Positions 20,106-27,764 of a stretch of DNA of 64,000 nt are shown here, one piece after another. Numbering within the stretch: the stretch's first letter is position 1; each line of letters starts with the position of its first letter. Under the pieces are notes generated by a model. It ran no database searches, was not told where the DNA came from, and was given only the letters and a program-made list of their open reading frames with translations. The DNA comes from Parvibaculum sp046297875 (GTDB taxonomy: Bacteria > Pseudomonadota > Alphaproteobacteria > Parvibaculales > Parvibaculaceae). Where the stretch lies: positions 1-64,000 of the forward strand of contig NZ_JBKBHD010000002.1 in assembly GCF_046297875.1 (NCBI RefSeq). The letters are read 5' to 3'. A program made the translations under genes and the position numbers.

Positions 20106-21248
20106 ATGAAGGCGAGCGCGTATTTTTCAGAGACATATGAGCAGGCCCGCAGGCGCTTTCTCAGCGCTGCGGAAGCGGCCGGCGCGCGCCTCGAATCATA
20201 CGAAAACCCGAATGCGCTGGGGCCCGGAGGCATGCGCCTTTTCATGGACACGGCCTGGTTCGGCCCGGCCAACGCCGAAACGGTGCTGCTCAATGTGAGC
20301 GGCACGCATGGCGCCGAAGGCTATGGCGGCTCCGCGGCGCAGACCGCCTGGATCGCCGAGATGGGCTCTGCGGCACTGCCCCATGGCATTGCGATGCTGA
20401 TGGTCCATGCGGCCAATCCTTTCGGCTTTGCCTGGGGTCTGCGCGGCACCGAAAACAATGTCGATCTCAACCGCAATTTCCTGGACCACACCAAGCCGCA
20501 TCCTGAAAACGCCCTTTACGACGAGTTGCACAAGATCCTCTGCCCCAACTCCATGAGCGAAGACGCCGTGCAGAAGATGCTCGCGGAGGGAGCGCGCTTC
20601 GTCGAGAAATACGGTCAGTGGGCGCTTGAAGATGCGATTAGCCGCGGGCAATACACGCATCCCGACGGCTACCATTTCGGCGGCACGGCGCCCGAGTGGT
20701 CGAATACGACGCTCAAAGGCATCATCGCGCGCGAACTCGCGTACACCCATCGCGTCGGCCTTGTCGATTGGCATTCGGGGCCGGTGGGCGACGGGGAACT
20801 CATCTATCTCTGCTATTCGGAGCCGGGCAGCGCCGCCTTCACCCGTGCTGCAAACTGGTGGGGCCGCGAGGCGCTTGATCCGAAGACCGTCGACGCCATG
20901 TGGGGCTCGAAGCGGCCAACGCGGCGCGGCACCATGTTCTGGGGCATAGAGGATATGCTCGCGCCCCATGCGCAGTTCAGCGGCGCCGTCGTCGAGTTTC
21001 GTTCGGCTCAGGCAAAGAACAATGCAGCGAAGGCCATGCGCGTTCCGATGCTCGAGCGATGGCTGCGTTTCATCGGCGGCTTCGACGCGCCCGAGGCTCC
21101 ACTCTATTTCGAGGAGATCCGTGAGGATTACGCGCCGCGCCGTGAAAGCTGGCGCGAGAATGTGATTACGAACGGGCTTGCCTGCTACGAGACAACGCTC
21201 AATGGCCTCGCCGAGTGGTCGCGCGAGGGGCTGAAGGCCGCCGATTGA
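20106..21248 (+). CDS. DUF2817 / M14-like zinc carboxypeptidase-fold protein
   Basis: Cytosolic protein (no signal peptide) of 380 aa in the DUF2817 group of the M14 carboxypeptidase clan. Zinc ligands are recognisable as HGAE (His68, Glu71) and a third His in DWHSG (His223); the DLNRNF sequence (120-125) is the M14 substrate-carboxylate motif. The likely activity is hydrolysis of an amide or ester on a small substrate, but none has been established for this group that I can name. Upstream spacing is 166 nt from the divergent gabD, so it has its own promoter. The following phosphatase gene starts 65 nt after its stop. Confidence 0.85.
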   Translation: MKASAYFSETYEQARRRFLSAAEAAGARLESYENPNALGPGGMRLFMDTAWFGPANAETVLLNVSGTHGAEGYGGSAAQTAWIAEMGSAALPHGIAMLMVHAANPFGFAWGLRGTENNVDLNRNFLDHTKPHPENALYDELHKILCPNSMSEDAVQKMLAEGARFVEKYGQWALEDAISRGQYTHPDGYHFGGTAPEWSNTTLKGIIARELAYTHRVGLVDWHSGPVGDGELIYLCYSEPGSAAFTRAANWWGREALDPKTVDAMWGSKRPTRRGTMFWGIEDMLAPHAQFSGAVVEFRSAQAKNNAAKAMRVPMLERWLRFIGGFDAPEAPLYFEEIREDYAPRRESWRENVITNGLACYETTLNGLAEWSREGLKAAD

Positions 21249-21313
21249 AGCCGGACTTGCGCGACGCCATGCGCCGTGCGAGAGAGGCCCGTGTCACATT
21301 GTTTCGGACGATC

Positions 21314-21994
21314 ATGCCCCGCCCCACCCTTCTCTTCGATCTCGATGGAACGCTCGCCGATACGGCAGCCGACCTCTGCGAGACGCTGAACGTCATTCTC
21401 GAACTCCACGGGCGCGAGCGGGTACCGAACGACAGGGTGCGGCATCTGGTCGGTGGCGGCGCGCGGGTGCTGCTCGAACGCGGCTTCCGTGAGACGGGAG
21501 AGCCCGCCAGCGAGGCACTGCTCGACCGCAGCTTCCACGAATTCCTCGACTATTATGGCCGGCACATCGCCGACCACACGAAGCTCTGGCCGGGCGTGCG
21601 CGACCAGCTCGACCTTCTGGCCGAACGCGGCGCGCTGATGGCCGTCTGCACCAACAAGGTGGAAGACCTGTCGCGAAAGCTCCTCGAAATGCTGTCGATC
21701 GACCATTATTTCCCGGTCGTGATCGGCGGCGACACGCTGCCTGTGAAAAAGCCCGACCCCGAACATCTTTTCGAGGCGATCCGCAGGCTCGGCGGCGAGA
21801 ACGCACATTCCGTCATGGTGGGCGACAGCGAGACCGACGTGCACGCGGCGAAAAACGCGAAATTGCCCTCGATCTGCGTCACCTTCGGCTATACGCGCAT
21901 CCCCGTGGCCGAACTCGGGGCAGAGGCGACCATCGATCATTTCGACGAGTTTCCGGCAGCACTGGCAAGGATCCTGCCCGCCCATTTCGGCTGA
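21314..21994 (+). CDS. gph: phosphoglycolate phosphatase (HAD family)
   Basis: HAD-superfamily hydrolase removing phosphate from 2-phosphoglycolate, a by-product of DNA end repair and of oxygenase reactions. Motif I is DLDGTLAD (nucleophile Asp9, acid Asp11), motif II is in CTNKVED, the motif III Lys is in KKPDPEH, and motif IV is VGDSETD. Length 226 aa from this ATG matches Gph. The start is set by the beginning of the fold; GGACG lies upstream, and longer in-frame starts add a basic stretch without homology. Other HAD phosphatase substrates are possible. Confidence 0.88.
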   Translation: MPRPTLLFDLDGTLADTAADLCETLNVILELHGRERVPNDRVRHLVGGGARVLLERGFRETGEPASEALLDRSFHEFLDYYGRHIADHTKLWPGVRDQLDLLAERGALMAVCTNKVEDLSRKLLEMLSIDHYFPVVIGGDTLPVKKPDPEHLFEAIRRLGGENAHSVMVGDSETDVHAAKNAKLPSICVTFGYTRIPVAELGAEATIDHFDEFPAALARILPAHFG

Positions 21995-22001
21995 CAGGCG
22001 C

Positions 22002-22031
22002 TTGACTTCGGACAGGGCCCGCGCCTATAGA
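22002..22031 (+). promoter_or_regulatory. sigma-70-type promoter of tRNA-Val
   Basis: TTGACT (22002-22007) and TATAGA (22026-22031) with an 18-base spacer, 35 bases upstream of the tRNA. Both hexamers match the consensus at four or more positions. Confidence 0.6.
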
Positions 22032-22066
22032 CGGGCTCCCTCGCCCGAGGGCGCGCCTGGCGCAGC

Positions 22067-22142
22067 GGACGGTTAGCTCAGTTGGTAGAGCACTGTGTTC
22101 ACATCGCAGGGGTCACTGGTTCGAGTCCAGTACCGTCCACCA
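22067..22142 (+). tRNA. tRNA-Val (anticodon CAC)
   Basis: A full cloverleaf of 76 nt: acceptor GGACGGT pairs with ACCGTCC, D-stem GCTC/GAGC, anticodon stem CTGTG/CGCAG with loop TTCACAT giving anticodon CAC (reads GUG), T-arm ACTGG TTCGAGT CCAGT, discriminator A and an encoded CCA end. One G-U pair is present in the anticodon stem. No integrase gene or duplicated tRNA 3' end is visible nearby, so this tRNA is not occupied by an integrated element in this window. Confidence 0.97.
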
Positions 22143-22174
22143 TTTTCCCAGCATCTTTAGTGACTTGGCGGCGT

Positions 22175-22981
22175 TCACAGGAACGCAGCCATAGCCGGTA
22201 TGCCGGACCAGACGATGTAGACGCCGGTAGCGATGACGATTGCGGCGAAGACGACCGAGAGCGCTTGGCGCGAGCCGGCGAGGCGCTTTGCCAGCGCGAG
22301 GCCGGCAAGCGAACCGGCGAGACCGCCCGCCACCATCAGCCCCGCCGCCTGCCAGTCGATCAGGTCCGAAATGGCATAGCTCGTTGCCGTAGTAAGGCCG
22401 AAGACCGTCACGGAGACAAGCGACGAACCGATGGCGTTCAGCATCGGCATGGCCGTGGCGGTGATGAGGCCGGGGACGATGAGGAAGCCGCCGCCGATCC
22501 CGAAGAAGCCGGAGAGACCGCCCACCATGAAGCCGGTGCCTGCCAGCGGCGGCAGGAGGCGCGGCGCCGATGCCCGGTCGAGGCGGACATCCGGATTGCC
22601 GCCCTGCCCGCGGCGGATGAACATGGCAGCACCGACCAGCACCATGACGCCGCCGAATAGCGCCAGCAGCACCTCGCCATTCATCGCCTTGCCGAGGCGC
22701 GCGCCCAGCGCCGCACCGGCGATGCCGGCTGCGGCAAAGACCAGCGCACAAGGCCATTTGACGGTATGGGCGCGGGCATGCATGGCAAGGCTGAAGGCAG
22801 CATTTGCGGCCACCGCCAATGCCCCTGTGCCGATGGCGATATGCGGGGAACCGACCCCGACGACATAGAGCAGCAACGGCACAGCGAGTATCGAGCCGCC
22901 GCCGCCGATGAGCCCGAGCGAAAGGCCAACCAGCATGCCGGAAAGGACGGCCAGCAGGCCGAAGGCAAGTGCTGGATCCAT
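22175..22981 (-). CDS. TSUP (TauE/SafE) membrane permease
   Basis: Integral membrane protein of 268 aa with about eight hydrophobic segments in two homologous halves, each bearing the family glycine motif (GLSLGLIGGGGSI and GLSGFFGIGGGF). TSUP proteins move sulfite, sulfonates or other sulfur-containing anions. The start is chosen because GGAGAG lies seven bases upstream; a longer frame upstream is not membrane-like. A second, more distant TSUP gene is at 54669-55502. The 50-80 bases upstream hold an AT-rich imperfect inverted repeat that could be an operator. It converges on the tRNA-Val gene. Confidence 0.88.
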   Translation of the reverse strand: MDPALAFGLLAVLSGMLVGLSLGLIGGGGSILAVPLLLYVVGVGSPHIAIGTGALAVAANAAFSLAMHARAHTVKWPCALVFAAAGIAGAALGARLGKAMNGEVLLALFGGVMVLVGAAMFIRRGQGGNPDVRLDRASAPRLLPPLAGTGFMVGGLSGFFGIGGGFLIVPGLITATAMPMLNAIGSSLVSVTVFGLTTATSYAISDLIDWQAAGLMVAGGLAGSLAGLALAKRLAGSRQALSVVFAAIVIATGVYIVWSGIPAMAAFL

Positions 22982-23032
22982 GGTGCATCTCTCCATGATG
23001 GAGCCACAGATCACCTGCAGCCGTCCCGCAAT

Positions 23033-23060
23033 ATTTACATATTTTGGCGGTAATATAAAT
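23033..23060 (-). promoter_or_regulatory. AT-rich imperfect inverted repeat upstream of the TSUP gene
   Basis: ATTTACATATT and, nine bases later, AATATAAAT form an imperfect inverted repeat in an otherwise GC-rich region, 50-80 bases before the TSUP start. It could be a repressor site or simply AT-rich promoter DNA. Confidence 0.3.
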
Positions 23061-23130
23061 GATGCATCCTGCCGCATGTACGCTATCGGCCGGGATGGCG
23101 GCGTCATGGAGCGGCCTCTCAAGGCCGCGC

Positions 23131-23430
23131 CTATTTCGCGTCCGGCAGCGGCAGGAACGCGGAAATCGCCGTGCCCTTGCTGGGCGCACTCTCGACGCGC
23201 GACTTGATCCACTGCCGGTCCTTGTCGATCAGGGAAACGAGCGCGATCGGCGTTTCGAAAATCAGGGACGCTATTCGCGACAACCGGTTGAAGGCTGCTT
23301 CAGCCGGCGTGTCCAGAATTTCATATTGTCGGAGCGCCTTGAGACGCGCAGCTTCCATTTCGGCGTCCATTTCCAGACGAGACTGTCTCAACTTCCCAAA
23401 GGTGGCGTTCGAGTCGCCGTCTGCCGTCAT
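23131..23430 (-). pseudogene. GAF-domain sensor remnant
   Basis: Ninety-nine codons whose first two thirds closely match the opening of GAF-domain kinases and diguanylate cyclases (ALRQYEILDTPAEAAF, PIALVSLIDKDRQWIKSR). The match stops right after the first beta-strands, and the frame ends 20 residues later in an unrelated tail. No downstream GAF, kinase or GGDEF sequence follows in any frame before the TSUP gene. It is best read as the stub of a larger sensor protein after a deletion. A short functional protein cannot be excluded because the start codon and frame are intact. Confidence 0.5.
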
Positions 23431-23638
23431 TTGACGGGGATTCGTGTGCCGGGTGATCGGGCGGCCGCCTTGCCTGCCCGTATCAGCCTCGAAATGGCAC
23501 CGGAATCCCGGGTTTTGCCAAGGGATTATGGTCCCATTGCATCGTTAATTGGTCGTGAAATCCTGTTCCACTAGACTTAACCGGGCGGAAGTGCCGCGGG
23601 ACACCGGGGCAAAGGCCGGATAGGGGCAGCGGCGTGTC

Positions 23639-26104
23639 ATGAAGGAAAAGGAACTCAGGATCGCGCTGGTCTGCTATGGCGGCGTGTCGCTCGCCGTCTA
23701 TATGCACGGCGTGACCAAGGAAATCCTGAAGCTGGTGCGCGCTTCGCGCGTCTATCACCACGACCTCGGCCGCTCGCACAAGACCAACGCAGCCTATTCC
23801 GATGTCGACCACCCAGACCGCGAGACGGATACCGAAGAACTCTATTTCGAACTGATCCAGGCGATCGGCCAATCCGTTGAACTGCGCGTTTTCGTCGACA
23901 CGATCGCGGGCGCTTCCGCGGGCGGCATCAATGGCGTTCTGCTCGCGCGCGCACTGGCGCATGACCTGCCGGTCGATGCGCACCGCAAGATGTGGCTCGA
24001 ACAAGCCGACATCGTTGCGCTGATGGACGAGAAACATATCGCCGGACGCTGGGACAAGCTGTTCATGAAGCCGCTGTTCTGGGGGATGACCGATAAATGG
24101 CTCGCCCGCTATGCGCCCGATATCGAGATGCGGCAGAAGCTGCAGCGCTTCACGCGGTCGCGCTGGTTCCAGCCGCCTTTCTCGGGCTCGATCATGAGCG
24201 GGATGCTGCTCGATGCGTGCCGCGCCATGGGCGAGCCCGAGCCCAAAGGATCATCGCTTCTGCCCACCGGTCACCGGCTCGATCTGATCGTCTCCGTGAC
24301 CGACTTTCACGGCTACAGCCAGAACATTCCCCTGCACGACCCCGCGTCGATCCGGGAACGCGAGCACAGGCATGTCCTCAAATTCACCTATTTCCAGCAC
24401 CCGAGCGGCGCGCTGCAGAGCGATTTCGATCTCGATCATGTGCCGGGCCTCGTCTTCGCGGCACGCGCAACATCCTCTTTCCCCGGCGCTTTCCCTCCTG
24501 CCCGGATCGGCGAAATCGATGGCGTGTTGAAGGCGCAGGAGATTGAGTGGCCCACAAGGAACGAATTTCTTGCGGCGAACTTCTCACCGCTGATCGCAGC
24601 GGGCTCGGACCCGGTGAAGGCGTCCTTCATCGACGGCAGCGTGCTCAACAACAAGCCGTTCGCGGAAGCGATTGCTGCCATTCGCGGCAGGCCCGCCTAC
24701 CGCGAAGTGGACCGCCGCATCGTCTATATCGACCCGGACCCGAAGGGTGCGCGCGTCGAAGGCGGCGGGGCGGCGCCCGGCTTCTTTCACACGATCCGTG
24801 GCGCGCTTTCCGACATTCCACGCAATCAGCCGGTTCGCGACGAACTTGAAGCACTCCATGATTTTTCGGAGCGGGTGCGCCGCTACCGCCAGATCGTCTC
24901 GGCGACAAGACCGCATGTGCGCGCGCGCGTCCTCGAACTGTTCAATGGAAGCGCCGCAAAACTTCCGGATGCCGATGAGCTTGTCTCATTGCGCAACAAG
25001 GCGAATGCGCAGGCCGCCATCGAAGCAGGTTATGCCTATGACGCCTATGTGCAGCTCAAGGTTGCCTCCGTTCTCGACCGGATTACCAATATTGTCGCCG
25101 ATCTCAGCGGCTCGGTGAAACACCCGAGCGACAGGCTGGCGCTGTCGCGCACGGTTGAGACATGGGCAAACGAAAGCGACATCTTCCCCGTCAAATGGGC
25201 ACTCCATGCGGCAGGCGGGACGGAGCCGAGCAAGGAAGATGCGTGGGTGCGCTTCCTGCGCGAATTCGACATCAGCTTCCGCGTCCGGCGGCTGCGCTTC
25301 GTGATCCGCCGCCTGAACGAGCTCTATCAGAATATCGAGACGGATGGCGACGGCGCCGCCGCGGAAGCGCTGGACGAATTCAAGACAAGCCTTTATCGCT
25401 GCCTTGAACGTGTCCAGTCGGAAACGTCGGCCCGGCTGCGCACGCCGGAAACGAGGCGCCTGTGCCGTCTCATCTATGATGATGGCATAGCAGAGCCGCA
25501 CGAGATCGATTCATTCACGGCGCATATCGCGCCGCAGATCAATCTTGTCGGGCTCGACAAGGAAGTCGATGCGCGCTTCATAGCGATGGCCGAAACCGGA
25601 CTGCCGGACGAAATTCGCAATGAACTTTTACAGGCCTATGTCGGCTTTCCCTTCTTCGACGTGCTGACGCTGCCGCTCAACAAGTGGCAAGATCTCGACG
25701 ATGTGGACACGGTGCTGGTGGACCGGATAAGCCCGGAAGATGCGCGCGCGATCCGCGAAGGCGGCGCCCCCGCCACACTGATGGGCCGCGACCTCGGCTA
25801 TTTCGCCGCCTTCTTCAGCCGCCGCGCGCGCGAGAACGATTATCTCTGGGGGCGGCTCCATGCCGCCGACAGGCTGGTCGACATCGTGGCAAGTAGCGCG
25901 CCCGGCGCCATCGCCAAGGCGGGGCTCGACCTCGACCAGCTCAAGGCGCGCCTCTTCCGGGCTATCCTGAAGGCCGAGCGCGCACATCTCGAGCATGTGC
26001 CGGAACTCTTCGCCGATCTCGAACGGGAAATCCGGATTCGCTTCGGCGAGGAAAAAGCGCCTGCCGGCGACTTGCACGGCGAGGCGCTTTCACAACAGGC
26101 TTGA
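23639..26104 (+). CDS. patatin-like phospholipase-related protein (TIGR03607 type)
   Basis: An 821-aa cytosolic protein with an N-terminal patatin domain. The catalytic Ser is Ser93 in GASAGG (91-96) and the Asp is Asp332 in DGSVLNN, the expected patatin dyad; the oxyanion region reads CYGGVSLAVYMHG near the start. The remaining 450 or so residues are helical, charged and without a domain I recognise. This is the long patatin-related family of proteobacteria and actinobacteria, predicted to hydrolyse acyl esters of phospholipids. It is monocistronic: 208 nt separate it from the GAF remnant and it converges on hsp20 with a gap of 4 nt. The C-terminal half may be regulatory; that is inference. 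Confidence 0.85.
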   Translation: MKEKELRIALVCYGGVSLAVYMHGVTKEILKLVRASRVYHHDLGRSHKTNAAYSDVDHPDRETDTEELYFELIQAIGQSVELRVFVDTIAGASAGGINGVLLARALAHDLPVDAHRKMWLEQADIVALMDEKHIAGRWDKLFMKPLFWGMTDKWLARYAPDIEMRQKLQRFTRSRWFQPPFSGSIMSGMLLDACRAMGEPEPKGSSLLPTGHRLDLIVSVTDFHGYSQNIPLHDPASIREREHRHVLKFTYFQHPSGALQSDFDLDHVPGLVFAARATSSFPGAFPPARIGEIDGVLKAQEIEWPTRNEFLAANFSPLIAAGSDPVKASFIDGSVLNNKPFAEAIAAIRGRPAYREVDRRIVYIDPDPKGARVEGGGAAPGFFHTIRGALSDIPRNQPVRDELEALHDFSERVRRYRQIVSATRPHVRARVLELFNGSAAKLPDADELVSLRNKANAQAAIEAGYAYDAYVQLKVASVLDRITNIVADLSGSVKHPSDRLALSRTVETWANESDIFPVKWALHAAGGTEPSKEDAWVRFLREFDISFRVRRLRFVIRRLNELYQNIETDGDGAAAEALDEFKTSLYRCLERVQSETSARLRTPETRRLCRLIYDDGIAEPHEIDSFTAHIAPQINLVGLDKEVDARFIAMAETGLPDEIRNELLQAYVGFPFFDVLTLPLNKWQDLDDVDTVLVDRISPEDARAIREGGAPATLMGRDLGYFAAFFSRRARENDYLWGRLHAADRLVDIVASSAPGAIAKAGLDLDQLKARLFRAILKAERAHLEHVPELFADLEREIRIRFGEEKAPAGDLHGEALSQQA

Positions 26105-26108
26105 CGCG

Positions 26109-26603
26109 TCAGCCCTTGCCTATCGAAATCCGCCGGCTAGCGGGCCTTGCGCCGGCCCGTTTGGGCATGGTGACGGTGAGTACGCCCCTGTCGAACTTCG
26201 CGGCGATCTTCTCGTCATCGACATCGGAGGGAAGTGTGAAGACGCGCTGGAAGCTGCCATAGTTACGCTCCAAGATGCGCGCCTTGTCCTTTTCGTCCGT
26301 CTTTTCGTATCGCTTCTCGCCCTTCAGCGTCATCACGCCTTCATGGACGGAAAGGTCGACATCTTTTTCGTCAAGGCCAGGCAGTTCGGCCGTGAGCGAA
26401 TATTCCTTGTCGGTTTCGTGAAGATCGACGCTCGGTGCGATCTGACCTGCGCCGAAGCGGGCGAAGCCCGGCATGTCGAGAAATCCACGACCGAACGCTC
26501 GGTCGATCAAGCCGTTCATTTCCTCGCGAAACGAGGAAAAGGGGTCGTGGGAGAAAAGCGACGGCAACCGGCCGTCTTCATTCTTGCTGACTTCATTGGC
26601 CAT
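26109..26603 (-). CDS. Hsp20 small heat-shock protein
   Basis: ATP-independent holdase chaperone of 164 aa. An N-terminal region with PFSSFREEMN is followed by the alpha-crystallin domain (about 55-150, with AELPGLDEKDVDLSV and the FDRGVLTVTMPK end), and an IxI-type tail motif ISI (159-161) used in oligomer assembly. The ATG is fixed by AGGAGAGG directly upstream; longer frames extend into the neighbouring gene. A possible heat-shock promoter lies 65-95 bases upstream. I looked for a ROSE thermometer in the leader and did not find its signature. Confidence 0.93.
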   Translation of the reverse strand: MANEVSKNEDGRLPSLFSHDPFSSFREEMNGLIDRAFGRGFLDMPGFARFGAGQIAPSVDLHETDKEYSLTAELPGLDEKDVDLSVHEGVMTLKGEKRYEKTDEKDKARILERNYGSFQRVFTLPSDVDDEKIAAKFDRGVLTVTMPKRAGARPASRRISIGKG

Positions 26604-26668
26604 TTTTCCTCTCCTTTCAGACCAAGACAGCGCCTTTAAGAACAGGATCGGGTGTTGAACCCGCATGG

Positions 26669-26697
26669 AATCTAGGCGTTCATCCGGGATTCGCAAG
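26669..26697 (-). promoter_or_regulatory. possible sigma-32-like promoter of hsp20
   Basis: On the minus strand CTTGCGA (26691-26697) and CCTAGATT (26669-26676) are spaced 14 bases apart, loosely matching the CTTGAAA / CCCCATNT heat-shock pattern. The match is partial and the site overlaps the 3' end of the neighbouring hydrolase gene. Confidence 0.25.
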
Positions 26698-27684
26698 AGG
26701 GCCACAAGGTCGCAGGTCGGCATCCGCGCCAGAGGGAAGCGGCGCTTGCCGCGCCTCGACCCAGGCGGCGATGTCGCGCCAGACGGTCTCGCGCTGCTTG
26801 TCGCGCAGCAGCATGTGATGGCCAGCCGGATAGCAGGCAGGCTTTACCTCGACCTCTCCCGCCCGCATGGAACGCAGGGCGGCAGCGGCGGCATGGGACG
26901 GCACGATCTCATCCCTTGCACCATAGAGCAGCAGCACCGGAACGGGAATCCGGTCCGCCGCCTTGAAGGCCTCGTCCATCAGCGTGACGAGACCGTGAAG
27001 CGTGCCGATTTTCGTTTCCTTGATGACAAGCGGATCGCGACCAAGCGCGCGCAGCATGTCGATATTGTCCGAGGGCCAGATTTCGAGGCCGCTGCCGGTG
27101 AGCGTTGCCGAGGGCGCAAGCCGCGCGGCCGTCCAAAGCGTTGCGGCATAGAAGCGGTTGAGGTTCTGCCAGCCCCAGACGGCGGGTGCGGAAAGAACAA
27201 GCCCGTCGACTTCCGGCGGTTCTGGCAGCGCCATCATGCGCATGGCGACGGCCCCGCCCATGCTGGTGCCAAGCACATAGAGCGGCAAGCCCGGATGACG
27301 CTTTCGGATAAGCGCAACTGCGGTCGCGGCATCTTCAGCCATGCGCGTATCGCCCGCCCAGAGCCCGCGCCCCGGCGCGCTGCCAAAGCCGCGCTGGTCC
27401 ATCGCGTAGACCGCAATACCCTGCCCGGCAAGAAATTCGCCGGGACCGAAAGCACCGAACGTGTTGGAATAGTCGTTGAAGCCATGCAGGCCGAGAATGA
27501 CAGCCTTCGGATTATCCGGCTCGAAGACCAGTAGCGGCAGATGTGCGCCATCGGCCATGATCGCGCGAAGGGGCGAGGCCGTTGCAAGGCGCGGCTCGAA
27601 AACGGGATCGCCCACGGCCATGAGGCGCGGCGCACAGGCAGAAAGCGCAAGCGAGAGCAGAATGGCGAACAAGACATGCGGCAT
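26680..27684 (-). CDS. alpha/beta hydrolase lipoprotein (lysophospholipase-like)
   Basis: Exported hydrolase of 334 aa. The N-terminus is a lipoprotein signal with lipobox LSAC (lipidated Cys17), placing it on a membrane facing the periplasm or cell surface. The monoacylglycerol-lipase/lysophospholipase fold is shown by LHGFNDYSNTFG, the nucleophile elbow GTSMGG (Ser141), the Asp in YGARDEIVP and the His in PAGHHML. The start is chosen at the methionine that begins the signal peptide; an in-frame extension of 123 codons runs through the 3' end of the TonB receptor gene and has no homology. A patatin-like protein lies 0.6 kb away on the other strand. Confidence 0.88.
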   Translation of the reverse strand: MPHVLFAILLSLALSACAPRLMAVGDPVFEPRLATASPLRAIMADGAHLPLLVFEPDNPKAVILGLHGFNDYSNTFGAFGPGEFLAGQGIAVYAMDQRGFGSAPGRGLWAGDTRMAEDAATAVALIRKRHPGLPLYVLGTSMGGAVAMRMMALPEPPEVDGLVLSAPAVWGWQNLNRFYAATLWTAARLAPSATLTGSGLEIWPSDNIDMLRALGRDPLVIKETKIGTLHGLVTLMDEAFKAADRIPVPVLLLYGARDEIVPSHAAAAALRSMRAGEVEVKPACYPAGHHMLLRDKQRETVWRDIAAWVEARQAPLPSGADADLRPCGPLANPG

Positions 27685-27764
27685 CTGCCAAGAATAGCGT
27701 ATCGCACAGGCCGATACGAGATCGCGGAGGGAGGCGGCGGATTGCGCGCCGCCTCCCTCCGATT

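Noticed and set aside
22067..22142. tRNA-Val as an integration site of a genomic island
   Set aside because: No integrase gene, direct repeat of the tRNA 3' end, or compositional break is visible on either side.
26604..26668. ROSE-type RNA thermometer in the hsp20 leader
   Set aside because: The ribosome site is present but the UYGCU element that pairs with it in ROSE leaders is not seen; only a small unrelated hairpin is present.
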